64,000 nucleotides of DNA, from contig NZ_VTEI01000007.1 of the NCBI RefSeq assembly GCF_008180415.1, positions 95,050 to 159,049 of the forward strand, in the 5' to 3' direction. Every line of letters begins with the position of its first letter. Position 1 is the stretch's first letter. The notes beneath the pieces are model-generated. The model did no database searches, was not told the DNA's origin, and was given only the letters and a program-made list of their open reading frames with translations. Position numbers and translations under genes: made by a program. The DNA is from Rossellomorea vietnamensis (GTDB taxonomy: Bacteria > Bacillota > Bacilli > Bacillales > Bacillaceae_B). Shown piece after piece: positions 37,180 to 46,841 of the stretch.

Positions 37180-38282
37180 TTAATGATTGCTGTTGCCATT
37201 GTTCTCTTTATTTCCATGGCCCTTGCCTTTATTTTCTTTATGTTCCTTCTTGCCTGCCTCTTTTGCCGCTTTACGCTCAGCTTTTTGTTTCTCCCGTTCA
37301 GTTCTCACTTTTTCTTTCTGTACCTCATGGTTCGCCTTGATTTTTTCTTTTTCTGCATCACGTTCTGCTTTGAGCCTTTCTCTTTCCATTTCACGCTCTG
37401 CTTATTTTTCTCTTTATCAGCTTTCTGCTCTTTTTCTGCCTTTTTCACAGAAGGAACTGGTATTGAAGCTTGTGCTTCTTCTGTTGAATCTGCTACTGTC
37501 TCTTCTTCAACCGCTGGTTCATCGCTTTCCTTTTTTTCTGCTGACTTTACGATTTTTGCTGCCAGTTTCGCATAGCTTTTTTCAATATTTTTCTTAAGAG
37601 CCGCTTTCGCTGCAGGGTTTTTCACTTTTTCCATTGCTGCTTTGAGAGCAATGATATTATGTACCATAACTTCTTCACGCTCATCATGGGACTCTTCCTC
37701 TTGTTCTGTCTCTTCAGTCACTTCCCCGGTAAGAGTTTCCTCTTCGATCTCTTTCTCTTTCTCTTTCTCTTTTTCTTCTTGCTCAGCACGATCATCCTTT
37801 AAATCGACATCATCAGTGTCAGCAGGCACTTCCTTGTCCTCATTAGCAGTATCAGATTCCTCTATTGCTTCTAGTGCTTTTTCAATTGTTTCTATCCCCT
37901 TATCTTCTTCTCCTGCTTCGAATAATGCCTGAGCTTCAGCCAAGCGCTCCGAAGCAAATTGAGCTAAAAGTTTGGCTTCCTTCACTTCATCCGCTGTAAA
38001 TGCCAGCTTTACTTTTTCTAAAATAAGCTTAGCAAAATAAAAGAAATCTCCCGGCAATAATGATGGAGATTCCTGGACCTCTTCCAAAGAGTCCAATTCT
38101 TCTTGAACTGAATCCATAACAGCTTCATCATTCACACTGACATTGGATTGGTCTTCAGTACCGTCTTGAAAATCAAATGTTTCGATAGTTTTGTTTACAT
38201 TCGCGAATGTACTAGAAAATAAAAAGGTTCCAGCTGCGAAAATGGCTAACGATGTTCTTTTTAATTATGACTGTTTTGACAA
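37180..38282 (-). pseudogene. Broken secreted DUF5667-type protein
   Basis: The apparent start is TTG at 38282 behind GAGGTGA, but codon 6 is TAA (38267-38265). Directly after it the same frame encodes a clean signal peptide (LKRTSLAIFAAGTFLF...FA). The DUF5667 core follows (DFFYFAKLILEKVKLAF, ~residues 65-130), then Glu/Lys-rich coiled coil. Near 37395-37405 the frame shifts by one base, after which the original Lys/Glu coiled-coil pattern resumes (MERERLKAERDAEKEK) to a stop at 37180. The span is 1103 bases, one short of a multiple of three. GTG at 38135 could give a signal-less 276-residue product. Two lesions suggest decay, or sequencing error for either. Confidence 0.75.
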
Positions 38283-38559
38283 TGTGTTCACCTCATAGAT
38301 TGGTTTTCAAGCGATCGCTTCACTACAAAGTTACGGATGTAGATGTCCTCTTTTGGGGGTGTTATTATTCCTTTCTTTTGTTTTCATCATTTCGGGCAGT
38401 TAGTCTGATGGTTGTTTAATCTGTGCTTTTTTAATAGCTTTGGAATTTTTCATGAAAAATTTAGTGAAACCTCTAAAATAACCTGTAGTGACTAATGAAA
38501 TTTGTTCAACCAGAGTTATGCAAAAAGGAGCAACTGCTTTATTTAGGCTTTAAGGCAAG
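38283..38559. other. Intergenic region upstream of the broken gene
   Basis: 277 bp; holds GAGGTGA for the TTG start at 38282 and GCGATCGC at about 38311. No gene seen. Confidence 0.4.
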
Positions 38560-38593
38560 AAAAAAGGACCTATGTCCACTTCAGACAAAGGTC
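38560..38593 (-). terminator. Terminator of the 153-residue membrane gene
   Basis: GACCTTTGTC / GACATAGGTC stem with one mismatch, 7-base loop, then CTTTTTTCTT on the minus strand. Confidence 0.75.
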
Positions 38594-38696
38594 ACAGGCT
38601 TTCATTTATTATCGGTGCAGCTGCAGTTACTGACACCTTCACCTTTGGATAATTAAGTCCTATAAAAACAGCTTTTTATCGCATACAGTACAAACT

Positions 38697-39158
38697 TCAG
38701 GTTCGAAGCAGTAAGTATTTTAGAAGCAACCCGGCCCCTACACCAGGCAAGACACAAAGCATCGGAAAAAAAATTGGTCCGATAAAAATTTCGTTGATGA
38801 AGACCTTAGGTGATACCATCAACCCTGTAGTGACCGTATAAGCTGTAAATACGAAGGGCAGATAGGAATACTTCCCTCTTTCCCCCTCAGCACTCTTAAA
38901 CGCATCCCACATGGCAAACATATATAAACATGGATAGAACATAAGCCACTGGTAATCAATCACCTGTGCGGCTAATCTGGTTTCCCCTAGAAAGCTTAAA
39001 CGGATAGCTTCATTAAAGTTGCTCTGAACATTAATTAAAAATTCCAGTGCCACAAAGAAAATTCCTTTGATAACTGAATTTTTTAAAAGCTGTGGAAAAC
39101 CGGGAAGTGCAATACTCCACAAGATGGCTTCGAGCTTACTAATCGTTTTTTTATGCAT
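38697..39158 (-). CDS. Hypothetical membrane protein
   Basis: 153 residues with four hydrophobic stretches (about 12-45, 70-85, 98-118, 125-150). The N-terminus reads MHKKTISKLEAILWSIALPG. I do not recognise a family with a known job. It precedes the epimerase gene on the same strand by about 130 bp, so they may not be co-transcribed. Confidence 0.8.
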   Translation of the reverse strand: MHKKTISKLEAILWSIALPGFPQLLKNSVIKGIFFVALEFLINVQSNFNEAIRLSFLGETRLAAQVIDYQWLMFYPCLYMFAMWDAFKSAEGERGKYSYLPFVFTAYTVTTGLMVSPKVFINEIFIGPIFFPMLCVLPGVGAGLLLKYLLLRT

Positions 39159-39284
39159 CCACTCTCATTCCATCTCCTCCAAAATGTCTCACTGTCCTTA
39201 GTTTGCACAGAGATGGAAGTCTTATTACTTTTATTTACAAGCAGAAAAGAAGTAAACCCTCTAATCCTTGTGCTATTTCTAAAT

Positions 39285-40367
39285 TTAATCCACCATCACA
39301 TGATAATGCGGATCATTACGGTTCTCTTTGTAGAACTTGACCATGCTCCCCATTGTTTCCAAAAAGTCAGTGCAGACAATCCCTGCGGGGTTTAAATCCC
39401 CTAATGCTTCTGTGCAGTCAAATGATCCATTCCAGGAAAAATAATCGAGCGCTTCTTTTTCAACTTTCAAATATTTTCGGACAGGTGAGAGCTTCAATGA
39501 GGCAGAAGCCAATCGAAGCGGAATACTTCCTACCGGTTTTTTTCTGTTCAACTCCCATAAAATGGAGCTGTAAATCTCCTTCACCTTATACGGGTGGGGA
39601 TCTGTCAGGTGATAGGTTTTGCCGACTGCATTGGATAAATGCCCCAGATAAATGGAAGCTCTTGTGATAAATTCTACCGGAACGATATTCACAAAACTAC
39701 CGCCATCTCCTATAGCCGGAATGATTGGTAAAAAAGAAAGACGGCTAAACATGTTCATGATAAAATATGGACCATCAAATTTACTTGTTTCACCAGTATC
39801 TGATCTTCCTTTCACAATGCCTGGACGGAATATAGTGACAGGCAATTTTTCTTTAAGTGAGTCTACGAGGCATTCTGCTTCAAATTTTGTTTCTTCGTAA
39901 TGATTGTGAAAGGCTGCCGGCCTTATCAATTCAGATTCCAATAGCTTGCCTTCCCTGTCTCCGGCAACAAATGCCGTGCTGAAATAAACATATCTCCTCA
40001 GGCGCGGCAGTCTCAAACAAAAGCGACTTATGTTCTCTGTTCCAATCACATTCACTTTATAAGCGGCCTCATGGGCAACGGACAAATCATAAATAGCGGC
40101 CAGGTGCCAGACATATTCAACTTCTCCTTTTAACTTTTCCTGAATAGAAGAGGTTAAATTCAAATCTTCCTGTGTGATATCTCCTTCAATTAAAATAATC
40201 CTCCCGCTGACTCCCTTTTCTTTTTCAACCTTGCTTGCCTCTAGGGCAGCCTTTTCTTTCATTGATGGTACATGAAGACAGTAAAAAATATCATTATCGC
40301 TTAGCATTTCCTTGATTAATTGATTGGATATAAACCCAGGGAATCCAGTTATAAAGTAGTTTGCCAT
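39285..40367 (-). CDS. NAD-dependent epimerase/acyl-reductase-like SDR protein
   Basis: 360-residue extended SDR: Rossmann TGFPGFIS at residues 7-14, VWHLAAIYDLSV, NVIGTEN, and catalytic Tyr-Lys in HYEETKFEAE. The pattern is that of the NAD_binding_4 group (fatty-acyl-CoA reductase/thioester reductase-like), but no carrier domain is fused. The substrate is unknown. It sits downstream of the swrC-type gene, with a strong terminator between them. Confidence 0.87.
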   Translation of the reverse strand: MANYFITGFPGFISNQLIKEMLSDNDIFYCLHVPSMKEKAALEASKVEKEKGVSGRIILIEGDITQEDLNLTSSIQEKLKGEVEYVWHLAAIYDLSVAHEAAYKVNVIGTENISRFCLRLPRLRRYVYFSTAFVAGDREGKLLESELIRPAAFHNHYEETKFEAECLVDSLKEKLPVTIFRPGIVKGRSDTGETSKFDGPYFIMNMFSRLSFLPIIPAIGDGGSFVNIVPVEFITRASIYLGHLSNAVGKTYHLTDPHPYKVKEIYSSILWELNRKKPVGSIPLRLASASLKLSPVRKYLKVEKEALDYFSWNGSFDCTEALGDLNPAGIVCTDFLETMGSMVKFYKENRNDPHYHVMVD

Positions 40368-40399
40368 GCTTCTGCTCCTTTTTTTGATATTTAAAAAAA

Positions 40400-40447
40400 C
40401 AAAAAAACCTCAAGACTGAACGGACCGCACTTGTCCAATCTTGAGGT
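40400..40447 (-). terminator. Terminator of the RND pump gene
   Basis: ACCTCAAGA / TCTTGAGGT base stem with further internal pairing, then TTTTTTTG on the minus strand. Confidence 0.88.
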
Positions 40448-40477
40448 GATGAAAAATCCTTAGTGAAATTTCATACT

Positions 40478-43400
40478 TTATTTATATGCTCTTCTTCTTC
40501 TCTTCATTCTTCTAGTATCTTTATCAAAAAGGCTGTAAACAACAGGAATGACATAAAGTGTCAACAAGGTGGAGCTGACCAGCCCGCCTATGACCGTGAT
40601 GCCCATAGGCTGATTGATTTCTGTTCCCTGGCCGATTCCCAGTGCCAGTGGAACCAATCCAAGAATGGTTGTCAAAGCGGTCATCAAGATTGGCCGTGCC
40701 CTGTCTTTTACTGCTTCAACAATGGATTCATAACTGTCTATTCCACTTTCTTTCTTCTGATTAATATAATCCACGATTACTATCGCATTATTTACAACAA
40801 TACCAGCAAGAACAATGACACCTATGACAGCCGAAATACTGATAGGTGTCCTCGTAATTGACAGCGCCAGCGCTACTCCAATGACCATCAAAGGAACTGT
40901 GAACATAATGACGAATGGATACTTAAATGACTCAAATTGTGCTGCCATCACAATATACACGAGAATGATGGCAAGACCGATAGCAAGTATCATATCATCT
41001 ATTGAGTCTTCAAGCAGCTCCCTGTCCCCTGAAAATACTACCTGGGTCTCTTGGGAAAGATCAAGAGAGGCAATTTCCTCATCAACAATCTCAGAAATGG
41101 ATCCAAGGTTTGTCTCAGAAGAATACTTCAAAGTGAATTGCACAGAACCTTGCTGGTCAATTCTTTGAATGCTGACAGGTCCATCTTCTATACTGAAATC
41201 CACAACTTCATCAAGCGCAATATATTCTCCTTGCGCATTTTTCAACTGCAATTTTTTTAAGCTGTCGAGATTCTCAGTGATTTCCCTGTCATATCGTACA
41301 AATATCGTAAAGACATCATCATTCTCAGCAACGATTTGTGCTGCAGGTACCCCGCGGGTTATATCGTTAACTGTCTGTGCTATTCCAGCCGGCGTCAAGC
41401 CCTCTTCTAAAGCAGCTTCACGATTTACTTTCATCTGGACTTCCTGGATCAATTCATTTTGATCTGTCTCCACATCTGTTACGTATTGAGCAGATTGAAG
41501 TCCTTTTTCAATTTTCCCAACAGCCTCCTCGAGTCTTGCGCTGTCAGTGTCTCTCACATTAAAAGTCAGCGTCTGGGGACTCTGCCCTGATGTCGATTGC
41601 AAATTAAACCCGATACTCGCTGATTCATTCTGGGAGAGGGCAGCTGCCTCCAACCTCGGCTTTAAATCATCCACAAGTTTAAAGACGGAAATGTCCCGCT
41701 CTTCAAGAGGCTTCAACTTCACATAAACTTCAGCAATATTCCTGTTTGACTGCCCCCTGAATGATTGTTCCTGGTTAGTACCAGTCAGTGAAACGTAAAC
41801 ATCAATTGCTTCTTCCTTCTCTAATTCATCCTCTATTGCTTCTACGACGCTATTCGTCTCTTCTAAAGAAGATCCATTTTCAAGCTTAACATTCATATTG
41901 AAAAAACCTTCGTCGGTCGGCGGGAGGAATTGAGTGCCGACTGTCGTAAGACCGAAAGCACCGCCTGCCAGGAAAACCGTTGTAATCAACAGAACTGCCC
42001 ATCTGTGCTTCAGCGACCAATGAATGCTCCTCTCGAAAGAATTCATCGATTTAGAACGCCTTCTAATGGCCTCATGGTTTCCTTTTGGTGTTTTCAGCAT
42101 TCTGCTTGCGAGCATCGGGATGACCGTCAAGGCGACCACCAGCGAAGCGAACAAACTAAATGAAATCGTCAGTGCAAATTCTGTAAAAAGTTGTCCAATC
42201 AGCCCTGATATAAATACAACAGGAAGGAAAACAGCAACTGTTGTCAATGTTGAAGCGGTAATTGCTGCAGCTACCTCCTTGGCACCGTCCCTTGCTGCCT
42301 GTTTGGAGTCTTTTCCCATAGAAAGGTGGCGGTAAATATTTTCAATAACCACAATTGCATTATCCACAAGCATACCTATCCCCAATGCAAGTGCTCCAAG
42401 GGTCATGATATTCAAAGCAAAATCAGCAAAGTACATGAGTACAAAAGTGACAATAACGGAATATGGAATGGCCACCCCGATGATCAGCGGGCTCTTGATA
42501 TTTTTCAGGAACAAAAATAACACCAGCATAGCAAATGCTCCCCCAAGGATTAACGAAGTAGCAATATTTCCTATTGCATCTTTGATATAATCCCCTTGGT
42601 CAAAAAGGATATCAGCCTCTATGTTTTGATAGCGTTCCTGATCCAGCAGCTGATTGAGCTTCTCCTGGAAAGCAGTAGAAACGTCCGCGGTGTTGGCATC
42701 AGATTCCTGGAGGACACTAAGAAGAACAGCATCCTGTCTGTCAGCTCTCGTAATCGTGTTGCTTTCCTGCGCCCTTTGTTCTACATTCGCTACATCCTCC
42801 AGGGCAATATTATCGCCAGTTTGTGGATTCTTTCCGATCACTAATCCGGCAATTGCTTCTGCATCTTTTAACTGGCTCACAACCCGCGTCGTCAGTGTTT
42901 TATCTCCAGTTGTAATGGTATCCCCCGGCATCGTGATATTGTTGGCTCTTATACTATTGACGATATCGCTCTGGGTAAGCCCAAAGCTTTTCAGCTCTTC
43001 CTGATCAAGGTCGATGGCTATCTCCTGCTCATTGACACCAGATACATTGACACTTGCCACACCTTCAGCTTTAGTCAATTCCAGCTCTAAATCACGGGCA
43101 AGATCCTGCAGGTTTTCCTCATTTCCGGTTTCTTTTATCGAAACCTGAATAATTGGAAACTGAGAAGGATCAAATTTCAAAAAACGCGGATCCTGGGCAT
43201 CCTCGGGGAGAGGGGCACTGTTCAATCTTTGAAGGACTTCATCTTGTAAGTCGTCTATAGAGGTGGTCCACGAAAACTCAAGCAGGATAAAGTTGGAGCC
43301 TTCCCTTGAGGTGGATTGGATACTCTTGATTCCCGGCAAGGTTGCCAAGGTATCTTCCAACGGCTTTGTCACTTTTTCCACAACCTCGGTCGGACTGGCT

Positions 43401-43558
43401 CCTTCATATGTAGTTACCACAACACCGACCGGCGGATTGATATCCGGTATCAGCTTAAGGGGAATCCTCAGCAGTGAGACTCCTCCCAAAATCAGTATCA
43501 AAAACATTGTAACTATAGTAAAAACAGGTCTTCTTATCGAAAAATCGCTTAATTTCAT
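40478..43558 (-). CDS. swrC: RND-family efflux transporter (SwrC/AcrB type)
   Basis: 1026 residues, 12 membrane segments in the usual 1+5+1+5 pattern with two large extracellular loops. It begins MKLSDFSIRRPVFTIVTMF, and shows GMLVDNAIVVIENIY in segment 4 and GIVVNNAIVIVDYIN in segment 10, as in the HAE-1/AcrB family. The B. subtilis relative SwrC (YerP) exports surfactin and antimicrobials. The start at 43558 follows AAGGAG; an open frame extends 41 codons further but has no site. Confidence 0.88.
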   Translation of the reverse strand: MKLSDFSIRRPVFTIVTMFLILILGGVSLLRIPLKLIPDINPPVGVVVTTYEGASPTEVVEKVTKPLEDTLATLPGIKSIQSTSREGSNFILLEFSWTTSIDDLQDEVLQRLNSAPLPEDAQDPRFLKFDPSQFPIIQVSIKETGNEENLQDLARDLELELTKAEGVASVNVSGVNEQEIAIDLDQEELKSFGLTQSDIVNSIRANNITMPGDTITTGDKTLTTRVVSQLKDAEAIAGLVIGKNPQTGDNIALEDVANVEQRAQESNTITRADRQDAVLLSVLQESDANTADVSTAFQEKLNQLLDQERYQNIEADILFDQGDYIKDAIGNIATSLILGGAFAMLVLFLFLKNIKSPLIIGVAIPYSVIVTFVLMYFADFALNIMTLGALALGIGMLVDNAIVVIENIYRHLSMGKDSKQAARDGAKEVAAAITASTLTTVAVFLPVVFISGLIGQLFTEFALTISFSLFASLVVALTVIPMLASRMLKTPKGNHEAIRRRSKSMNSFERSIHWSLKHRWAVLLITTVFLAGGAFGLTTVGTQFLPPTDEGFFNMNVKLENGSSLEETNSVVEAIEDELEKEEAIDVYVSLTGTNQEQSFRGQSNRNIAEVYVKLKPLEERDISVFKLVDDLKPRLEAAALSQNESASIGFNLQSTSGQSPQTLTFNVRDTDSARLEEAVGKIEKGLQSAQYVTDVETDQNELIQEVQMKVNREAALEEGLTPAGIAQTVNDITRGVPAAQIVAENDDVFTIFVRYDREITENLDSLKKLQLKNAQGEYIALDEVVDFSIEDGPVSIQRIDQQGSVQFTLKYSSETNLGSISEIVDEEIASLDLSQETQVVFSGDRELLEDSIDDMILAIGLAIILVYIVMAAQFESFKYPFVIMFTVPLMVIGVALALSITRTPISISAVIGVIVLAGIVVNNAIVIVDYINQKKESGIDSYESIVEAVKDRARPILMTALTTILGLVPLALGIGQGTEINQPMGITVIGGLVSSTLLTLYVIPVVYSLFDKDTRRMKRRRRAYK

Positions 43559-43806
43559 CCATTTTCTCCTTCCCTGACAAACCGGCAGCTCCATCCATAA
43601 ACGCAGCTGACTTCTTTGGTTACACTTACTATAATTCTTGTCCCATTGAGTATCAACATTTAAGCTTTTCAAGTGTTCCAAGCCTGATTAGTATCGGAAA
43701 AATTTTAGAAAAAGATACCAGCCGCCCTCAAGCATGATTTTGGGAACGCCGGATTGGTTAGGGCTGCTTGTTGGCCAGAATTACTCCGGAAAGAGAACGG
43801 AAAGAG

Positions 43807-43967
43807 ACCCCCGAGGGATACTATAACTATTGACTGGCGTGCACATGCCATTTAATCTCTAATTTAATGCAGCGTGGTAATAGAAAAGCTCTGGACTGGA
43901 ATTACACTGACAAGATGAACCCCAATGGATACTATTACTGATGATGGACGTGTCTACGCCATTAAAG
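43807..43967 (+). repeat. Diverged direct repeat
   Basis: A ~48-bp segment (ACCCCGAGGGATACTATAAC... at 43807) recurs in diverged form ~112 bp on (GAACCCCAATGGATACTATT... at 43918). The second copy falls in a 62-codon open frame without a credible start, possibly gene debris. Confidence 0.4.
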
Positions 43968-44020
43968 GAACACTGTTCTCGGATTACCCGAAATTTAATG
44001 AAGCGCCGTTCAAAAAAGGT

Positions 44021-44051
44021 CAAAAAAAAGAGGCTCTAAAACTTGCCTCTT
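44021..44051 (-). terminator. Terminator of the EAL gene
   Basis: AAGAGGC / GCCTCTT with ~9-base loop, then TTTTTTG on the minus strand. Confidence 0.85.
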
Positions 44052-44064
44052 CCATAAAGAATGG

Positions 44065-45090
44065 TCATACCATTACAGGAACTTTTGGTTCTCTTAATGG
44101 TTTTCCAATATAGTAACCTTGTCCAAGTTCTACACCCAATGATTTACAATACTGAAGTTCTTCTTTTCTTTCAATTCCTTCTGCCAGCACACTGATCCCT
44201 AATTCTCTGGAAATGCGGGTGACATCTTCAAGGAATGACTGATTAGCTTTGTTTTGGTCACAATCCTTGATGTAAGAACGGTCAATTTTCACATAATCCG
44301 GATTCAACTTACTAAGCATGTCCAAGGTAGAGAATCCTGCCCCCACATCATCCAGTGCAACTTTCATGCCTTCTCTCCTATATACATCGAAAACCTTTTT
44401 CAAATGAGCTACATCTTTTATCTGCTCGGTTTCCACTACCTCAAAGACTAGGTCTGCAGGATCCACATCATATTTTTCTACGTAACTGAAGGTATGCTGT
44501 AGACAAAACTCTGGGTTATAAATTGTGGAAGGAAGGAAATTGATAAAGCTTTTGATACCTCTTTGAAGGTGGTCTTTCCGACATCTGATTGCTGTCTCGC
44601 GGGCCCTTTGGTCTAAAAATGAATGAAGTCCTGTTTCATCCGCTGTTTGAAACAAGGATCCCGGCGAAATTTCCTTCTCCTGGTCTCCGGACCTTAACAG
44701 AGATTCATATCCAAAAAGCTCTTCGTTCTTCAATTCAATTATAGGCTGGAAGTAACTGACCAACTTTCCATTTTGAATGAATTCCACCTCATCGCGCTTA
44801 TCCATCCGCTTCTTCAAATCTGCAAACGGGATCATTCTGATATTTTGGCGTCTAGCCGAAACCCCCGCACTCCATTCTCCTTCAGAAATAGAGTTCTCCA
44901 ATTCCTCCAGCATTTCCAGCAGTTCTTTATATTCCTTGAAGTTAAAATGATATGTAAATATTCCTGTCTTTTCACCAGAAAAGGAGAGATTGCCAATATT
45001 AAGCTCTGTTTCTCCCTGAACCGCCAAAAATCCTCGTTCATAGAAAGGAATCGAAATTCCGCAGTTGATGCATGTGTTTTTCATCAGCAC
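44065..45090 (-). CDS. EAL-domain protein (cyclic-di-GMP phosphodiesterase family)
   Basis: 341 residues. An N-terminal ~95-residue region with a CINC (CxxC) pair near residue 7 and no known domain precedes an EAL domain (~100-335). Visible motifs are YESLLR (EAL loop), INFLPSTIYNP, FEVVETEQI, LDDVGAGFS near residue 246, VKIDRSYI, LAEGIE and GQGYYIGKP. The metal/catalytic residues (E, N, E, D-D, K, E, Q) are all there, but loop 6 is DDVGAG rather than DDFGTG, so activity may be altered. Single gene. Confidence 0.88.
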   Translation of the reverse strand: MLMKNTCINCGISIPFYERGFLAVQGETELNIGNLSFSGEKTGIFTYHFNFKEYKELLEMLEELENSISEGEWSAGVSARRQNIRMIPFADLKKRMDKRDEVEFIQNGKLVSYFQPIIELKNEELFGYESLLRSGDQEKEISPGSLFQTADETGLHSFLDQRARETAIRCRKDHLQRGIKSFINFLPSTIYNPEFCLQHTFSYVEKYDVDPADLVFEVVETEQIKDVAHLKKVFDVYRREGMKVALDDVGAGFSTLDMLSKLNPDYVKIDRSYIKDCDQNKANQSFLEDVTRISRELGISVLAEGIERKEELQYCKSLGVELGQGYYIGKPLREPKVPVMV

Positions 45091-45180
45091 TCTTCTCCTG
45101 TCCAGTCATTTTATAATGTACTCATACTACTTTTTACCTATTTAGTCTATCATTAATGTGCTGAATAGACATACTAACTT

Positions 45181-45305
45181 CCCTTGGATTTTGTGATTTT
45201 TTAAACAGCAGATGGATTTGGGTTTCTAAGCGCTCCCTTGACACCACTTCAGCGCCTTTCCAAACGCCTTTGGGCTTACCCCAAGAGTTTGGGCACCTAC
45301 CTGCT
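45181..45305. repeat. Degenerate leading units of the 52-bp array
   Basis: CCCTTGGATTTT..., CGCTCCCTTGACACC and CCCCAAGAGTTTGGGCACCT are eroded versions of the units that follow. Confidence 0.6.
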
Positions 45306-45715
45306 CTCTTGGTGACCTTTTTCAGCTTTATCATAAGAGTTGGAGCACCTAGACACTCCCTTGGTGACCTTATTTGCGTTCAAACCAAGGATTTGGGCAC
45401 CTAGACGTTCTCTTGGTGACCTTTTTCTACTTTATCATAAGAGTTGGAGCACCTAGACACTTCCTTGGTGACCTTATTTGCGTTCACCCCAAGAATTCGG
45501 GCACCTAGACGTTCTCTTGGTGCCCTTTTTCTGCTTTATCATAAGAGTTGGGGCACCTAGACACTTCCTTGGTGACCTTATTTGCGTTTACCCTAAGAAT
45601 TCGGTCACCTAGACGCTCCCTTGGTGACCTTATTTGCGTTCACACCAAGAATTCGGGCACCTAGACGCTCCCTTGGCGGCCTTTTACATCCCTCCCTAAG
45701 CACTTAGGTACCTAG
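45306..45715. repeat. 52-bp tandem repeat array, two alternating unit types
   Basis: Seven exact-length 52-bp units (starting 45306, 45358, 45410, 45462, 45514, 45566, 45618) and a partial eighth. Type A contains CTTTATCATAAGAGTTGG, type B contains TTATTTGCGTTCA then CCAAGAATTCGG. The order is A-B-A-B-A-B-B. All units share CTTGGTGACC and GCACCTAGAC. GGGCACC and GGTGCCC can pair across unit borders. Confidence 0.9.
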
Positions 45716-45757
45716 CACTTGTATAGAGATTAATAATTGGTCTACTAGATGGTTTAT

Positions 45758-46657
45758 TTAGATATAGTATGAATGTTTCCCGTAGCCTTTCATATTGAAA
45801 TGATAAGAAAGAGAGTTTCTAATGATTTTTTCACTATAAATACCTCCACACATTATCTGAATCCTTTGGGTCGTCACTTTTTCATCAGGAAATAACAGCT
45901 TGAATTCCTCTACTGTCCTTAAAATAGCCGGCGATTTTAGTTCGCTCCCACCGCATGACTTACAAACAAGCGATCTCCCCAAAGATGACTCATAAATTCC
46001 ACCACACCCCGGACAGAGAATTCCTTTACGCAGATTCTCAAAACTATAATCAGGAAGCCGCAAATACGGAGATTCCTCAATATGATGCGAACACAATTTT
46101 TCAGCCAGTTTGAGGTCAAATTTATTCAGTTTTAGAGACCTGCTCTGAAATTTTTTCATGAATCTGTTTAACTGTGGGTGATAGATGATGTATGGGTTAT
46201 CCGATGGGTTATAAAGATAAAATTCGGGGTTAATAAAAATGAGGTATGATTCCACATTACAGTGAAATCCAAGCTGCTGCGTGTACTGGCGAATAAGGGA
46301 TTCAGTTCTCTTCAATTGAATCAAGGGATCTTTCTTCTCCTCTCCGGATGGGCTGATCCAATTACCATTCTTAATCTGGTAGTCTCCTTCAAAGTTTTTC
46401 ACTTCAAAGTGGAAGATTGTTTTAGAGGCTATGGCGCAGGAGTCAATTTGGAATATTGAACCTTGATGTTCCAGCAGCAGATCATTCAGGAAAACCATCT
46501 CATTTACCAGAGGAATGGCCCATTCATCAAACTTCAATTCTCCCAGGTATCCTTTTTCTGAAGAAATTAAATTTTTCCTGTCTTTTTCAGAGAGTGTAGT
46601 TCTGGCATTCAGTAATCTCAGCAATCTTAGTTCATCAGACTCAACTCGTTCCTTCAT
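45758..46657 (-). CDS. NERD-domain protein with C-terminal zinc ribbon
   Basis: 299 residues from ATG at 46657 (a TTG at 46663 is also in frame; the binding site is weak for both). The NERD (nuclease-related) domain lies at about 30-150, with SSEKGYLGELKFDEW, IDSCAIASKTIFHFEVKNF (in part) and NPLIQLKRT-like DPLIQLKRTESL, retaining the D...E-x-K nuclease pattern (FEVKNF). A CPGCGG ... CKSCGG zinc ribbon lies near residue 218, and the rest is helical. It is probably DNA-related, but the biological role is unknown. Confidence 0.85.
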   Translation of the reverse strand: MKERVESDELRLLRLLNARTTLSEKDRKNLISSEKGYLGELKFDEWAIPLVNEMVFLNDLLLEHQGSIFQIDSCAIASKTIFHFEVKNFEGDYQIKNGNWISPSGEEKKDPLIQLKRTESLIRQYTQQLGFHCNVESYLIFINPEFYLYNPSDNPYIIYHPQLNRFMKKFQSRSLKLNKFDLKLAEKLCSHHIEESPYLRLPDYSFENLRKGILCPGCGGIYESSLGRSLVCKSCGGSELKSPAILRTVEEFKLLFPDEKVTTQRIQIMCGGIYSEKIIRNSLSYHFNMKGYGKHSYYI

Positions 46658-46790
46658 TATCAAATAGCATCTCTACCTTCTTGTATATTTTATATCATCC
46701 CCCTTTTTCTTCCTATACTTTCCAACTATTTTTTTAAAAATATACTTGCCTATTACCAGCAAATGCTGCATCTAAGGCGTCTTCTTCCAC

Positions 46791-46826
46791 AACAAAAAAA
46801 CAGAGGAAAAGACCTTCTCCTCTGTT
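46791..46826 (-). terminator. prfC terminator
   Basis: AACAGAGGA / TCCTCTGTT with a ~14-base loop, then TTTTTTTGTTG on the minus strand. Confidence 0.88.
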
Positions 46827-46841
46827 CCTAAAAGTTCGAAC

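Noticed and set aside
43925..44113. 62-codon open frame on the plus strand
   Set aside because: It overlaps the EAL gene end and its terminator; no ribosome binding site.
45181..45715. Possible CRISPR array at the 52-bp repeats
   Set aside because: Units are head-to-tail with no unique spacers, and no cas genes are present.
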